Positions 8,529 to 18,248 of a stretch of 64,000 bases of DNA are shown here, piece by piece. The notes under the pieces were generated by a model. The model was not told the origin of the DNA. It worked only from the letters and a program-made list of their open reading frames with translations, and made no database searches. This stretch comes from Colwellia psychrerythraea. GTDB taxonomy: Bacteria; Pseudomonadota; Gammaproteobacteria; Enterobacterales; Alteromonadaceae. The stretch lies in the NCBI RefSeq assembly GCF_000764185.1, contig NZ_JQEC01000002.1, positions 62,001 through 126,000 on the forward strand, read 5' to 3'. Within the stretch, counting starts at the first letter, position 1. Each line of letters starts with the position of its first letter. The position numbers and the translations under genes are program-made.

Positions 8529-9662
8529 ATGAATATAACAAAATGGCTTTTAGTGATTATCATATTAGCCGCAACAATTTTTGGCTTACATAGCTATAAA
8601 TCATCATTGCAAGAGTCGGCAAAAGCGCAGGCAGCTAGTATGCCAGAGCCTGCGGCAACAGTGACTTCAGTGAAAGTTAAAAATATTAGCTACCAAAAAC
8701 ATATGCAAGTAAGTGGTGAGGTACAAGCGTTTAAATTTTTAATGCTCAATAACGAACTTGCTGGTGAAATTATTCGCTTAAATGCAGCCTCTGGTAGTGT
8801 CGTTAATAAAGGCCAGGTATTACTTGAGTTAGATCATAGAGATGAAGATGCTCGCTTAATGGCCGCTAAAGCAACATTGATGTTAGAGAATCAGACCTTA
8901 GCGCGTAATATTGAGTTACATAAAAATCGCACTATTAGTGAAGAGCAAGTAGATCAAGCACGCGCAGCAGTGCAAATTGCACAAGCCGATATTAGTGTGA
9001 TAAAAACTGCGATCGATAAAAAAATATTAACCGCCCCTTTTACTGCCAAAGTAGGTATTCATACCTTAGAAATTGGTCAGTATTTAGATAAAAATAGTCA
9101 GGTACTTGAACTAGTTGGTGTTAATGATTTTACCTGGGTTGATTTTAACCTGCCGCAACTTTACCAAGAGCTGGCTTTAGGCTCGACAATAAAAATTAGC
9201 CCTATGAATCAAACAGCTGAGTATGAGGCAAAGATAATAGCTATCGACCCGCAGTTATCACGTATTTCACGCCATTTAAAATATCGTGCACAAATACCCT
9301 CTGCGACTTTAGCATTAAAACCCAACACCTTAATTTCAGTGATAGTGCCAATTTCTAAACAAAAAACACTCGCTTCAGTACCTGATCTAGCGATAAAACG
9401 TGATGCTTTAGGTAGTTATGTATTTATATTAGAAGCGAGTGATAAAGGAAGCTATCGCGCGAAACAAGTACCCGTCGAACTGGGTGAGCGACAAGGCGAA
9501 CAAGTAATGATCCTTAGCGGCGTTGCCGCTGGTCAGCTTATTGCTAATAAAGGCGCCTTTAAATTGTATCCTGGCATGAAAGTATACCTTGCCAGCGAAA
9601 TTGTCACTGCAAGTTCTGACGTAGCAGCTAAAACGCCTGTTGCTGATGTTAGTGCAAAATAA
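8529..9662 (+). CDS. RND efflux periplasmic adaptor subunit (MFP)
   Basis: 377 residues: an N-terminal TM/signal anchor (about 5-22), a lipoyl half-motif (LNAASGSVVNKGQVLLELD near 85), a short alpha hairpin, the second lipoyl half (KILTAPFTAKVGIHTLEIGQYL), a beta-barrel and a membrane-proximal domain. This is the HlyD/AcrA-type adaptor that joins an RND pump to an outer-membrane channel. The pump gene follows after 9 bp. No outer-membrane factor gene is present, so a TolC-type protein encoded elsewhere is assumed. Confidence 0.9.
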   Translation: MNITKWLLVIIILAATIFGLHSYKSSLQESAKAQAASMPEPAATVTSVKVKNISYQKHMQVSGEVQAFKFLMLNNELAGEIIRLNAASGSVVNKGQVLLELDHRDEDARLMAAKATLMLENQTLARNIELHKNRTISEEQVDQARAAVQIAQADISVIKTAIDKKILTAPFTAKVGIHTLEIGQYLDKNSQVLELVGVNDFTWVDFNLPQLYQELALGSTIKISPMNQTAEYEAKIIAIDPQLSRISRHLKYRAQIPSATLALKPNTLISVIVPISKQKTLASVPDLAIKRDALGSYVFILEASDKGSYRAKQVPVELGERQGEQVMILSGVAAGQLIANKGAFKLYPGMKVYLASEIVTASSDVAAKTPVADVSAK

Positions 9663-9671
9663 TAAGGGATT

Positions 9672-12600
9672 ATGATGCAAGAAAGTAAACCATCTATTAT
9701 GGACATATTTGTTAGGCGACCTGTCGTTGCTATCGTCCTATCTATTATTATTTGTATTGCCGGCCTATGGTCAGCAAGTAAAATTCCGGTACTGCAATTT
9801 CCAAAAATTGAAAGTGCCTCATTAGTTATTGATACCTATTATATCGGCGCTTCTGCTGATGTAATACAGGGCTTTATTACTGAGCCAATAGAGCGTGTTG
9901 CTGCGACCGTGCCTGGTGTTGAATATGTCGATTCAACCAGTACTTCGGGTAGCTCTAAAGTTACCGCTTGGCTAAAACTTAATGAAAACTCTACCTTAGC
10001 ACTTGCTGAATTAACCGCCAGGTTAAGCCAAATTCGCTTTGAATTACCCCAAGGTGCACAAGACCCTATGGTATCAGTGAGTCGTGCCGATAGACCTTTT
10101 GCGGTATTTTATTTAAATGTCCAAGCCAATGGCAATGACTTATCACGCATCACTGATTATTTAACTCGCCAAGTCAATCCAGTTTTAAATGCCATTGAAG
10201 GTGTGCAAAGAGTTGGTATCGAAGGCGCAAGAACACCAGCAATGCGGGTATGGTTAAATGCTGAAGCATTACAAGTATTTAACTTAAGTGCCAGTGATGT
10301 TTACCAAGCCTTAGCAACAAATAACACCATAGCGACTATGGGATATGTAGAAAATAGTCGGCAAAAAATTGATATCGTTGCTAATACTCAGCTAAGCAGT
10401 GTTAATGAATTTGAACAGTTGGTTATCAGTAAGTTAGATGGCGCTAATATTTATTTAAAAGATGTCGCCAAAATTGAACTCGCCGCAGAAGATAGCAGCG
10501 TTACCGCCAGATTAAACGATAAAGATGCCGTATATATTTCTATTTGGCCATTACCTGGCGCCAATGAAATTGCCATTGGCGATAGGTTATACGAGAAAGT
10601 AGCAGAGCTAAATCAAACCCTTCCGTATGGTATTTCTATTGATTATGCTTATGACGGCACTTTGTATATGCGTGATGCGTTGAGTGAAATTTTTACTACC
10701 CTAGCTGAGACTGTTATTTTAGTAGGCTTAGTTGTGCTGTTATTAATGGGTTCATTTAGAAGCGCGATAGTGCCATTAATCACCATACCTATTTCTATTT
10801 TAGGCGCCATAGCCGCCATGTCTATGATGGGCTTTTCACTTAATTTATTAACCGTGTTAGCTATCGTACTATCGGTTGGTTTAGTGGTTGATGATGCCAT
10901 TGTGGTGGTTGAAAACGTTGCTCGTTTGATGCGTCAAGGTATGTCGAAATTTGATGCGGCGCTTATTAGTTCACGCCAACTGCTTGTACCTATTATTTCA
11001 ATGACTTTAACGCTAGCGGCTGTTTATGCGCCTATTGGCTTTTTATCTGGCCTGACTGGTGTTTTATTCAAAGAATTCGCTTTTACTCTAGCTATAGCGG
11101 TCATTATTTCCGGTATTGTCGCCGTTACCTTATCGCCGATTATGAGTGCTTATGCCTCCCCTAAAGGAGGTGAGGAAGGTTGGTTTACTAGCAAAGTGAA
11201 TCATCTTTTTGAAAAAATACAACGACGATACGCTAAATTATTAACGCAGATATTCAAATGGCAAGGGCAAGTATTCCTAATTGCCATCGTTGTATCGCTG
11301 CTGACAGTGCCTTTTTATCTACACTCGAAAAAAGAACTAGCGCCAGTAGAAGATCAAGCCATGGTTATGTTTGTTATTCAATCACCGCCTGATGCGTCAC
11401 TCGAATACAACGTCGCACAAATGAATCCTGTTGTTGAAAGCTTACAAGAAATTGAAGGTGGCAAGAAAATTTGGCAAATAATTTTCGGTGGTGGTGGTTT
11501 TGGCGGTTTGGAATTAGTCAATGCTGATGAACGCGACTATAGCGCCCAATCATTAGTGCCACAAATTTATGGAAAATTAGCACAAATACCTGGGCTAAAT
11601 ATGTTTCCTATTTTACCGGCCTCATTACCGAGTTCAGGGCAATTTGAAGTGGAAATGATTGTTAAGGCATCAGCTCCTTACAGTGAAATGAAGCAATATG
11701 CCGATCAACTGGTTGGTGCAGCCTTTGCTAGTGGCCAATTCCTTTACGCTGATACCGACTTAAAAATAGATCTGCCACAAGTCGAGTTACAACTAAATCG
11801 TGAGAAAATTGCTGATTTAGGTATGACTGTGGGTCAAATAAGTGAACAGCTAGGCATTTTATTATCGAGTAATTTTGTCAATCGCTTTGATGCTAATGGT
11901 AAAGCGTATCGCGTTATACCTATCGTTAATGATGAAGTTCGCAGTAAAACCGAGGCTATTTTATCATTAAATATTAAATTACCTACAGGTGAACTATTGC
12001 CTGTTTCTGCCGTGGCTGAGTTAAAGTGGAAAACAGTACCTAGAGCACTCGGTACTTTTGCTCAGCAAGCTTCATTTAGAATCTATGGTGTTGCAGCCCC
12101 AGGTTCAAGTAAAGAAGCAGCTTTATCAGCTATTGAGAGTAAGGCTAAAGAGATATTGCCGTTAGGTTACTCTATTGATTACGCAGGTGAATCGCGTCAG
12201 TTACGCCAAGAGGGTAATACCTTAATTATGGTATTAGCTATCTCGCTATTGATTGTATTCTTGGTATTGGCCATACAATTTAATAGCTTTAGAGACCCGT
12301 TAGTTGTGCTGCTAGGCTGTGTACCGTTAGCATTATCTGGCGCCTTGTTAATCCCATACATGGAGTTAACCACCATTAATATCTATTCACAAATAGGTTT
12401 AATTACCCTAATTGGTTTAATCGCTAAAAATGGTATTTTAATTGTTGAGTTTGCCAACCATGCACAAGAGTTAGGAGCGAATAAACTGGCCGCGGTCACT
12501 GAAGCCGCAACGACACGTTTACGCCCTATTTTGATGACTACAGCAGCAACAATATTAGGCCACTTTCCGTTAGTGCTTGTTTCTGGCGCGGGCGCAGAAG

Positions 12601-12764
12601 CGCGTAATAGTATTGGTATTATTTTAGTTGCCGGTATGTTTATTGGTACGCTCTTTACTTTGTTTATTTTACCTAGCTTTTATTTATTATTAGCTGAGAA
12701 AAGACATAAGTTAGACGAACATGAATTTGAAGTATCAGAAGAGGCGCTCAATAAAGTTTGTTAG
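9672..12764 (+). CDS. RND efflux pump, AcrB/HAE1 family
   Basis: Inner-membrane proton-driven exporter of 1030 residues. It has the full RND layout: a TM at about 12-30, a periplasmic porter/docking domain, TM2-TM7 around 335-540, a second periplasmic domain and TM8-TM12 after about 860. TM4 contains GLVVDDAIVVVENV with the paired Asp of the proton relay. TAAGGGA at 9663-9669 serves the ATG at 9672. Normal length for the family. It forms an operon with the adaptor; substrates cannot be read from sequence. Confidence 0.93.
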   Translation: MMQESKPSIMDIFVRRPVVAIVLSIIICIAGLWSASKIPVLQFPKIESASLVIDTYYIGASADVIQGFITEPIERVAATVPGVEYVDSTSTSGSSKVTAWLKLNENSTLALAELTARLSQIRFELPQGAQDPMVSVSRADRPFAVFYLNVQANGNDLSRITDYLTRQVNPVLNAIEGVQRVGIEGARTPAMRVWLNAEALQVFNLSASDVYQALATNNTIATMGYVENSRQKIDIVANTQLSSVNEFEQLVISKLDGANIYLKDVAKIELAAEDSSVTARLNDKDAVYISIWPLPGANEIAIGDRLYEKVAELNQTLPYGISIDYAYDGTLYMRDALSEIFTTLAETVILVGLVVLLLMGSFRSAIVPLITIPISILGAIAAMSMMGFSLNLLTVLAIVLSVGLVVDDAIVVVENVARLMRQGMSKFDAALISSRQLLVPIISMTLTLAAVYAPIGFLSGLTGVLFKEFAFTLAIAVIISGIVAVTLSPIMSAYASPKGGEEGWFTSKVNHLFEKIQRRYAKLLTQIFKWQGQVFLIAIVVSLLTVPFYLHSKKELAPVEDQAMVMFVIQSPPDASLEYNVAQMNPVVESLQEIEGGKKIWQIIFGGGGFGGLELVNADERDYSAQSLVPQIYGKLAQIPGLNMFPILPASLPSSGQFEVEMIVKASAPYSEMKQYADQLVGAAFASGQFLYADTDLKIDLPQVELQLNREKIADLGMTVGQISEQLGILLSSNFVNRFDANGKAYRVIPIVNDEVRSKTEAILSLNIKLPTGELLPVSAVAELKWKTVPRALGTFAQQASFRIYGVAAPGSSKEAALSAIESKAKEILPLGYSIDYAGESRQLRQEGNTLIMVLAISLLIVFLVLAIQFNSFRDPLVVLLGCVPLALSGALLIPYMELTTINIYSQIGLITLIGLIAKNGILIVEFANHAQELGANKLAAVTEAATTRLRPILMTTAATILGHFPLVLVSGAGAEARNSIGIILVAGMFIGTLFTLFILPSFYLLLAEKRHKLDEHEFEVSEEALNKVC

Positions 12765-12828
12765 ATAAAAACTGTACTGGCCTTACTAAACTTTGGCTAC
12801 TAACGCGGTAAGTTGTACCCGAAAAATC

Positions 12829-12867
12829 AAAAAGCCACAGAGTGATTAATCTTTGTGGCTTTTTTTA
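12829..12867 (+). terminator. Rho-independent terminator after the RND pump
   Basis: AAAAAGCCACAGAG and CTTTGTGGCTTTTTTT form a stem of about 12 bp with one mismatch, an AT-rich loop and a T-run. It ends the efflux operon and, because the left arm is A-rich, may also serve the convergent peptidase gene. Confidence 0.8.
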
Positions 12868-12935
12868 TTAATTAAAAATAACTAACTAGCAGTTCTGACC
12901 ACTATTGATTTAATAAATAACAGCATCAAAAATAG

Positions 12936-15353
12936 TTAAAACTCAAATTTTTTATATGCAATGGACTGATCGCCATTTTGCGATGGCACGCTACTATCAC
13001 CACGGGCAGAAATGAACGAACTATATGTCTGTGGTAAGCCGCTATAAGCGGATAAAACCAAAACGCTTTTCGCCTGGTTATCCAGAGACTGATTAACTTG
13101 CTCACCATAATTCAGGGTAATGGTTATGTTTGCACAACTGATGCCTCGACAGTGATATTCGTAAAAGCCATTCCTACTACGTTTATCATCCTGATAACTT
13201 AAGCTGTAATCGCCAACCTCTATTGATTGTAATCCTGACTCAACCGGAATATACAATTTAACATCGCTGAGCTGAGAATTTTCATCATTCACTTGTTCAG
13301 TAATAAGTTGCGCGTTCACTTGTAAACCATTGGTGTTGAATTCTTTCGATAACACGGTAAATACTGGCGCGATTTTATTTAATGAGGTGACAGCAGTTGT
13401 CTGATATTTCCTTTTACTCCAAGGGAAGACTTCGACATTTTTTATCGGCTGTGAGTTGTTTTTTCCCAGTGATGAAACTAACGAATCTGACAATATTTTT
13501 GCGGTCCTTCCTGTGGTAATAAATGCTTCGTTGTGTTGGTTTTGTACATACTGAATATTCAAGCGTTGTGGCAACCATGAAGTAAAGGTAGCTTGGGTGC
13601 TAGTCCAAACCACTGATGCACTAGCACTAAATGCAATGATGACGGTCACTAACCTAGACAGGTTATTAGACTGAGTTGAGTCAAAGGTTAACAGTGGTAA
13701 CAGCGCTATAACAATAAACGCTAACACCACAGCAATAGCCACTGACATACCATAACCCACCATTAACTCTAATACGTAGGCAATTGGCATGAACATAATT
13801 GCGATGACAAGAGCCAGAGTTATTAACGAGGCTATTTTTAGGGGCGAAAATTGTGGTTGTGCAACTGTATTAACAATGCCTTGTTGTCCTGTATTGTTCA
13901 ATTCTTTAGGTAATTCATTACCGGTAACAGCTCTAAATAGTAGTAAAGTGACCATGCCCATTGATGCTGGAATAAGGAATAAATAACTCACCCCTGTTAA
14001 GTAAATACTCGTTGTTAGACTTAACACGCTCAAGAGCAAGGTCACTGCACTAACGACATTAACTGCGCTAAGGTTTCGAACAGTTAAGCGACCTACAACC
14101 AGCCCACAAAGTAAGACAGCAAACCAAACCGATAACTGCATTGGTAATTGATTAGCGTGCCAAGGCATTTGATGGCCACTAAACAGTCTGACTAACTGTA
14201 ATACCAAATACCCCATCAGGCCAGAGCTAACCAGAACCAACAAGCAAGCCAAAAGCCCTTTCGCCTGTTGTTTAGCGCTCAACTGTAACCGCACTTTAAA
14301 CAAATACCACAGCGCACTAAAGACAACTAATAAAGCGATTGACCAAGCAAGGCTAGTGCTCTCACTCCATTTCACCATCCAAAGGCCGGCGATATCGCTA
14401 TAGACTAGGTTTCCTGATGCCACTTTACTTAAATCCACATCTTTGATCTGCGTTAACACGCCCCAAACATTGTCACCATGATGCTGCAAGCTGCCTCGAT
14501 CGAGATTTTCAAGATTATCTAATGGCGTATGATAATGAGGTAACCTGTCTGCATGAGCAAAATTTAGTCCTTGTAAGCCATGTTCTTTAAATATGGTTAA
14601 ATCGGTATCGTTAGGCAAAAACTTATAGACTTCATAAAACAGCGAACTACTTAAAGGCGCGGGCGTGGTTTTACTATATTGCTCAACAAGCCAACCACTA
14701 TCTTCTCCCGTTTCAAACATAACGCTTTTACCGGTACTACCACGCGCTTCAATATTGATGGCCAGTGTTAATTGCTGAGCAAGTGGATGTTGTTCCATAA
14801 AAGCTTGTGCGCCAAATAGACCAAACTCTTCCCCCTCATTAAACAATAAAACAATCGAATTAAGTGGAGGCTCGGTAAGTGTTAACAGTCGTGCCGTCTC
14901 CAAAAGCGTACCCACTGCGGCGCCAGCATCACTGCCACCCGGGCCCGCAGGTACAGAATCATAATGAGCCGCTAATAAAATCCCCTTAGCTACGCTACTA
15001 CCTTGAATATGGACAATGATATTTCTGACTTTAGCGCAACGAGCGAATCCTCGTGAAGAGTCTCGACAAATAGTGGCCTCTTGAATTTCAGGCTGATAGC
15101 CCAACTCAGTCAAAAGACTGACAATGCGTTGCTCTACAACCCTATTAGCCAAACTATCTACCGGGTGTGGTACTTGCTCCTTAGTAAGCTGTTGCAAATA
15201 CTGGAATGCTCGCTCACTTGAAAATACAGTGTCTGGCGCATTCGCCGGAACGGGATCAATAGTACTGGTATATTGAGTTTTCAGAAAAGTGGCTAAGAAG
15301 CTGAGCACAACTAAAGTCAGCAATAGCGGTTTGAAGTTCAAGGGGCTGTTCAT
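12936..15353 (-). CDS. Membrane-bound M28-family zinc aminopeptidase
   Basis: 805 residues. An N-terminal TM anchor (about 10-25) precedes an M28 peptidase domain with its zinc-ligand motifs: AAHYDSVPAGPGGSDAGAAV (near 130, His and Asp), FNEGEEFGLFGA (Glu-Glu, near 172) and HADRLPHYHTPLD (His, near 270). Then come about eight TM segments (340-610) and a C-terminal extracytoplasmic domain. This resembles the FXNA/ERMP1-like arrangement known in bacteria. Active-site placement suggests periplasmic peptide trimming. It is divergent from the hydrolase at 15507 across a palindromic operator. Confidence 0.85.
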   Translation of the reverse strand: MNSPLNFKPLLLTLVVLSFLATFLKTQYTSTIDPVPANAPDTVFSSERAFQYLQQLTKEQVPHPVDSLANRVVEQRIVSLLTELGYQPEIQEATICRDSSRGFARCAKVRNIIVHIQGSSVAKGILLAAHYDSVPAGPGGSDAGAAVGTLLETARLLTLTEPPLNSIVLLFNEGEEFGLFGAQAFMEQHPLAQQLTLAINIEARGSTGKSVMFETGEDSGWLVEQYSKTTPAPLSSSLFYEVYKFLPNDTDLTIFKEHGLQGLNFAHADRLPHYHTPLDNLENLDRGSLQHHGDNVWGVLTQIKDVDLSKVASGNLVYSDIAGLWMVKWSESTSLAWSIALLVVFSALWYLFKVRLQLSAKQQAKGLLACLLVLVSSGLMGYLVLQLVRLFSGHQMPWHANQLPMQLSVWFAVLLCGLVVGRLTVRNLSAVNVVSAVTLLLSVLSLTTSIYLTGVSYLFLIPASMGMVTLLLFRAVTGNELPKELNNTGQQGIVNTVAQPQFSPLKIASLITLALVIAIMFMPIAYVLELMVGYGMSVAIAVVLAFIVIALLPLLTFDSTQSNNLSRLVTVIIAFSASASVVWTSTQATFTSWLPQRLNIQYVQNQHNEAFITTGRTAKILSDSLVSSLGKNNSQPIKNVEVFPWSKRKYQTTAVTSLNKIAPVFTVLSKEFNTNGLQVNAQLITEQVNDENSQLSDVKLYIPVESGLQSIEVGDYSLSYQDDKRSRNGFYEYHCRGISCANITITLNYGEQVNQSLDNQAKSVLVLSAYSGLPQTYSSFISARGDSSVPSQNGDQSIAYKKFEF

Positions 15354-15435
15354 CTTATTATTCTTTTTATAAATAATTTTCCCAATACATTAGCATAAAC
15401 TTGGTTGGCACCTATCGAAATATCTCCCTCGATAA

Positions 15436-15461
15436 ACAATAAATAAAACTATATTTATTGT
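15436..15461. promoter_or_regulatory. Perfect 10-bp inverted repeat in divergent promoter
   Basis: ACAATAAATA, then AAACTA, then TATTTATTGT is a perfect palindrome with a 6-bp spacer. It lies 82 bp from the peptidase start and 45 bp from the hydrolase start, in the shared intergenic region. Size and position suit a dimeric repressor or activator; the binding protein is not known. Confidence 0.5.
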
Positions 15462-15506
15462 GACATAATTGTTCAAATAGCTTATTAACCATTTGCATTT
15501 TTCATT

Positions 15507-16253
15507 ATGAAACTACATCACCTTGATGGCCATATACAAACAATCTTGCTCGCAGAGTATCCTGACAGGTTATTATTACTTGATGGCTGTTGTCGCTCAG
15601 ATATTTCACTGCTCAAGCATTTCATTACCGACTCCTTGCAACGCCCTTTTAATGATTTAACGTTAGTAGTGGTAACACATATGCACCCAGACCATGCCGG
15701 TGCTGCTAATAAACTACGTAAAATTACTGGCTGTAAAATAGCGACTGCCAATGTTAATGGCCAGTGGTATTCTGGTTTAGATGGGCGACTTATGCATCTT
15801 ACTGACATGTTCCTCACTAAGTGGGTAGCTAAGCGAATGAAAAGACCCCGTCGTAAAATTTGGTATTCGAGCCAGTTGATTGCGGATTATAAACTTGATG
15901 ATGGCGAATCATTGCCAGGTTTTCCAGAATGGATTGTCCTATCAACTCAAGGCCATACGGATAGGGACTTGTCTCTACATCACTTACCTAGCAATAAAGT
16001 TTATGTCGCCGATTTAATGGTAAAAGTTAGAAATAAATTTATTCCGCCCTTCCCCATTTTTTACCCCAATCGTTACCGCGCTTCCCTGCATAAAATAATC
16101 GCATTGCAGCCTGATAGCATTATTCTTGCACACGGTGGTGAAGTTAACTTATCGGTTAAGGACTATCAGCAGTTATTGCAATTAGCACCTAAAATACCAA
16201 GAACCCATTGGCGCAGCGTTAAAGCAAAGTTATTAAAACTATTTAAGAAATAG
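15507..16253 (+). CDS. Metallo-beta-lactamase-fold hydrolase
   Basis: 248 residues with the MBL metal motif THMHPDH (His58, His60, Asp62, His63), a later metal His in LSTQGHTDRD, the bridging Asp in KVYVADLMV and the last His in IILAHGGE. All metal ligands appear present, so it should be an active binuclear hydrolase. No signal peptide is seen, so it is cytoplasmic. Substrate specificity is not inferable; GloB-like thioester, lactone or other hydrolysis are all possible. The start ATG has no strong Shine-Dalgarno. Confidence 0.82.
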   Translation: MKLHHLDGHIQTILLAEYPDRLLLLDGCCRSDISLLKHFITDSLQRPFNDLTLVVVTHMHPDHAGAANKLRKITGCKIATANVNGQWYSGLDGRLMHLTDMFLTKWVAKRMKRPRRKIWYSSQLIADYKLDDGESLPGFPEWIVLSTQGHTDRDLSLHHLPSNKVYVADLMVKVRNKFIPPFPIFYPNRYRASLHKIIALQPDSIILAHGGEVNLSVKDYQQLLQLAPKIPRTHWRSVKAKLLKLFKK

Positions 16254-16261
16254 TAATATCA

Positions 16262-16451
16262 GATCAATTTATTGCTTCCGGCCATAAATTTACACGCCAC
16301 GGTGGCATCCTTTTAGTTAAGGCATCGAATAAAGTCCAAGTGGACTCAAGCAGATCCCTTTTGTATTGCTAGTGTAGCAAATTACGATGTAGCCGAGTTT
16401 ATTCCTACTAGGGCAGTAAAAGCATTTGAAGCGATCAAGAGTTACGTATAA
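16262..16451 (+). pseudogene. YciI-like gene fossil with frameshift
   Basis: Right after the hydrolase stop one frame reads DQFIASGHKFTRHGGILLVK, the middle of a YCII-domain protein. After about 16356 the similarity continues in another frame as QADPFCIASVANYDVAEF and IPTRAVKAFEAIKSYV to a stop at 16449-16451. The order and motifs (IASG, GGILL, ADPF, Y-x-V-x-EFIPT) match one YciI-like protein broken by a frameshift and lacking its N-terminus. It is not expected to make a protein. Confidence 0.6.
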
Positions 16452-16475
16452 TCAACTAATTATTAAGGCCACTGT

Positions 16476-16850
16476 ATGAATCAAGTTAAGGGTTTTATTT
16501 TTTCAATTGCGATAGTAATTATTATATTTATAGTTTCAGCGTTCGCTGCGGGGTTTCTTGCTGATTTAGCTAGCGTTTGGAAAAAACCCATTATTGGCTC
16601 TGTTGCTGCATTTTTTGTAGTTATTTCTGGTTATGCCACAGCACCTAGCCATAAAAAAATAGCCGCAGTTACTTGGTTAATTGTAGGCGCCATTTCAGCT
16701 TGGATTTTAGCGGGTGATTCCTACTACCCAGAAGATTATGAACATGCATACCAACTTACAATAATTCCTTTACTCGCAACCTATCTTAGCGGTCTATTGG
16801 CATTATCGATATGTCTGCTGTGGCATAAAAAAACAAACAAGCACACATAA
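16476..16850 (+). CDS. Small integral membrane protein, unknown family
   Basis: 124 residues with about four TM segments (8-30, 37-55, 62-80, 90-115) separated by short loops; a negatively charged loop (DSYYPEDYEH) lies between TM3 and TM4. AAGG 8 bases before the ATG supports the start. No family is recognised. It opens a run of small same-strand orphan genes with AT-rich composition. Confidence 0.6.
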   Translation: MNQVKGFIFSIAIVIIIFIVSAFAAGFLADLASVWKKPIIGSVAAFFVVISGYATAPSHKKIAAVTWLIVGAISAWILAGDSYYPEDYEHAYQLTIIPLLATYLSGLLALSICLLWHKKTNKHT

Positions 16851-16869
16851 CAATTGGCAGGGTTTATAA

Positions 16870-17076
16870 ATGGATAGTTCATCGATAATGATTTGGAGTG
16901 TTTTATTTGGTGGTATAGGCATTGGTTTTTTCTTGTATGGAAAAAAGCAGGGAGCTATTGTGCCATTATGCACAGGATTGGCACTTTTTATTTTCCCATA
17001 TTTCATGACAAGCGTGCTTATGCTACTAGTCGTTGGTATTATTTTAATCGCCATCCCCTATTTTATTAGATTGTAG
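16870..17076 (+). CDS. Very small membrane protein, unknown
   Basis: 68 residues, almost entirely two or three hydrophobic segments (WSVLFGGIGIGFFLYG, IVPLCTGLALFIFPYF and a C-terminal VVGIILIAIPYF). CAGGG lies 9 bases before the ATG. It follows the previous gene after 19 bp and may be cotranscribed with it. No function is recognised. Confidence 0.5.
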   Translation: MDSSSIMIWSVLFGGIGIGFFLYGKKQGAIVPLCTGLALFIFPYFMTSVLMLLVVGIILIAIPYFIRL

Positions 17077-17293
17077 TTTACCCAAAAATACACTGCCGCT
17101 TATGATGTCGCTTGGTTTAAAACAAACTGCATCATAAGAATAATAAACAATGAGATGTCTATAACAGTTAACAAGAAAATATACCGGCACTTTATAGTTA
17201 CTCGATCTTGTTTTGATCTTACATCCCCTTGGTAGACAGTACTCAACAAAAAATAATCAGCCCTAAATGGGCATTATGTATCTAGGAGTTATC

Positions 17294-17656
17294 TTGAATT
17301 CACGGTTTAACAAAAAGTCTTTAATTCGATGGAAGGTCTATATAGATCGCTCAAAAATGTATATTGGTTATGTACAGTTTTTGCTTATAATTTTCGTATT
17401 TATAAAGTCGCTAGGCGATAATCCCGTAACAGAGTTTGTATTTACCAGCCCTATGGTTGCCGTACCTATCATTTTGATGATATTTGTTCTTTTATCTTTG
17501 GCAATTGGTTACCTTGATTCAAGGCTTGGATTTCGTGAAGAAGAAATAAGAAACCACTCTAAATCTAACCCTGTTTTAATGGATATTCAAAAGTCACTTG
17601 CCGCGTTAAATGATAAAGTCGAAAAAATGGAACAGAATAGAAAAAAGGAAAAATAA
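17294..17656 (+). CDS. Membrane protein with C-terminal coiled coil
   Basis: About 120 residues: a basic N-terminus, two TM segments (about 25-45 and 60-85) and a charged helical tail (SLAALNDKVEKMEQNRKKEK) that could form a coiled coil. The TTG at 17294 is preferred because GGAG at 17285-17288 precedes it by 5 bases; in-frame ATGs at 17267 and 17276 have no ribosome binding site. Family not recognised. Confidence 0.5.
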   Translation: MNSRFNKKSLIRWKVYIDRSKMYIGYVQFLLIIFVFIKSLGDNPVTEFVFTSPMVAVPIILMIFVLLSLAIGYLDSRLGFREEEIRNHSKSNPVLMDIQKSLAALNDKVEKMEQNRKKEK

Positions 17657-17837
17657 CAGATATTTGCACTAGTTTTTATTTTACTTCGTTATACCTTCAA
17701 TCAACTATCAATTAGCCATTATAGCGATGTAGTATTTCATGAAGAAATTAGACGAATTAGTGTGGTGATGTCGCATATTAGGTTACCGATTGAAGCCCAT
17801 CGAGTAACTGCTTTAATAATCAAATTTAATTTTCAGT

Positions 17838-18215
17838 ATGGTGATAGTTATGTTGCTCATCGGTGCTTTTCTACTTATTTTTATTGGTTTTATTCATTCA
17901 TATTTAGGTGAAAAATTCATTTTGATGCGTTTATTTAAACGTGATAACTTGCCCAAGCTACTTGGTAGCGATTGGTTTACTAAACGTATTTTAAGGTTTG
18001 CTTGGCACCTAACAACGCTAGCTTGGTGGGGATTTGCAGCAATATTGTATTTTCTTTCTAACCCAAGCGGTAATATTCGTACAGAAATTCTCATCACAAT
18101 TGCTGTCGTATTCACAATAAGTGGACTTGTATCATTGCTGTTTTCTCGTGGTAAACACTTATCATGGTTGTTCTTTTTCGGCATTGCTTGCACTAGTTTA
18201 TTTGGCGTAATATAA
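17838..18215 (+). CDS. Small membrane protein, unknown
   Basis: 125 residues with four predicted TM segments (about 3-22, 50-72, 80-98, 104-123) and a basic cytoplasmic loop (RLFKRDNLPKLLG). Start ambiguity: ATG at 17838, or ATG at 17850 with no strong ribosome binding site for either. It is not recognised as a named family. It belongs to the run of small orphan genes. Confidence 0.5.
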   Translation: MVIVMLLIGAFLLIFIGFIHSYLGEKFILMRLFKRDNLPKLLGSDWFTKRILRFAWHLTTLAWWGFAAILYFLSNPSGNIRTEILITIAVVFTISGLVSLLFSRGKHLSWLFFFGIACTSLFGVI

Positions 18216-18248
18216 AGTTAATAGCATTAAATTGACTAGGAGATTTAA

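Noticed and set aside
17098-17138. Inverted repeat CTTATGATG/CATCATAAG as a terminator
   Set aside because: The stem is perfect over 9 bp but the loop is long and no T-run follows; its role is unclear.
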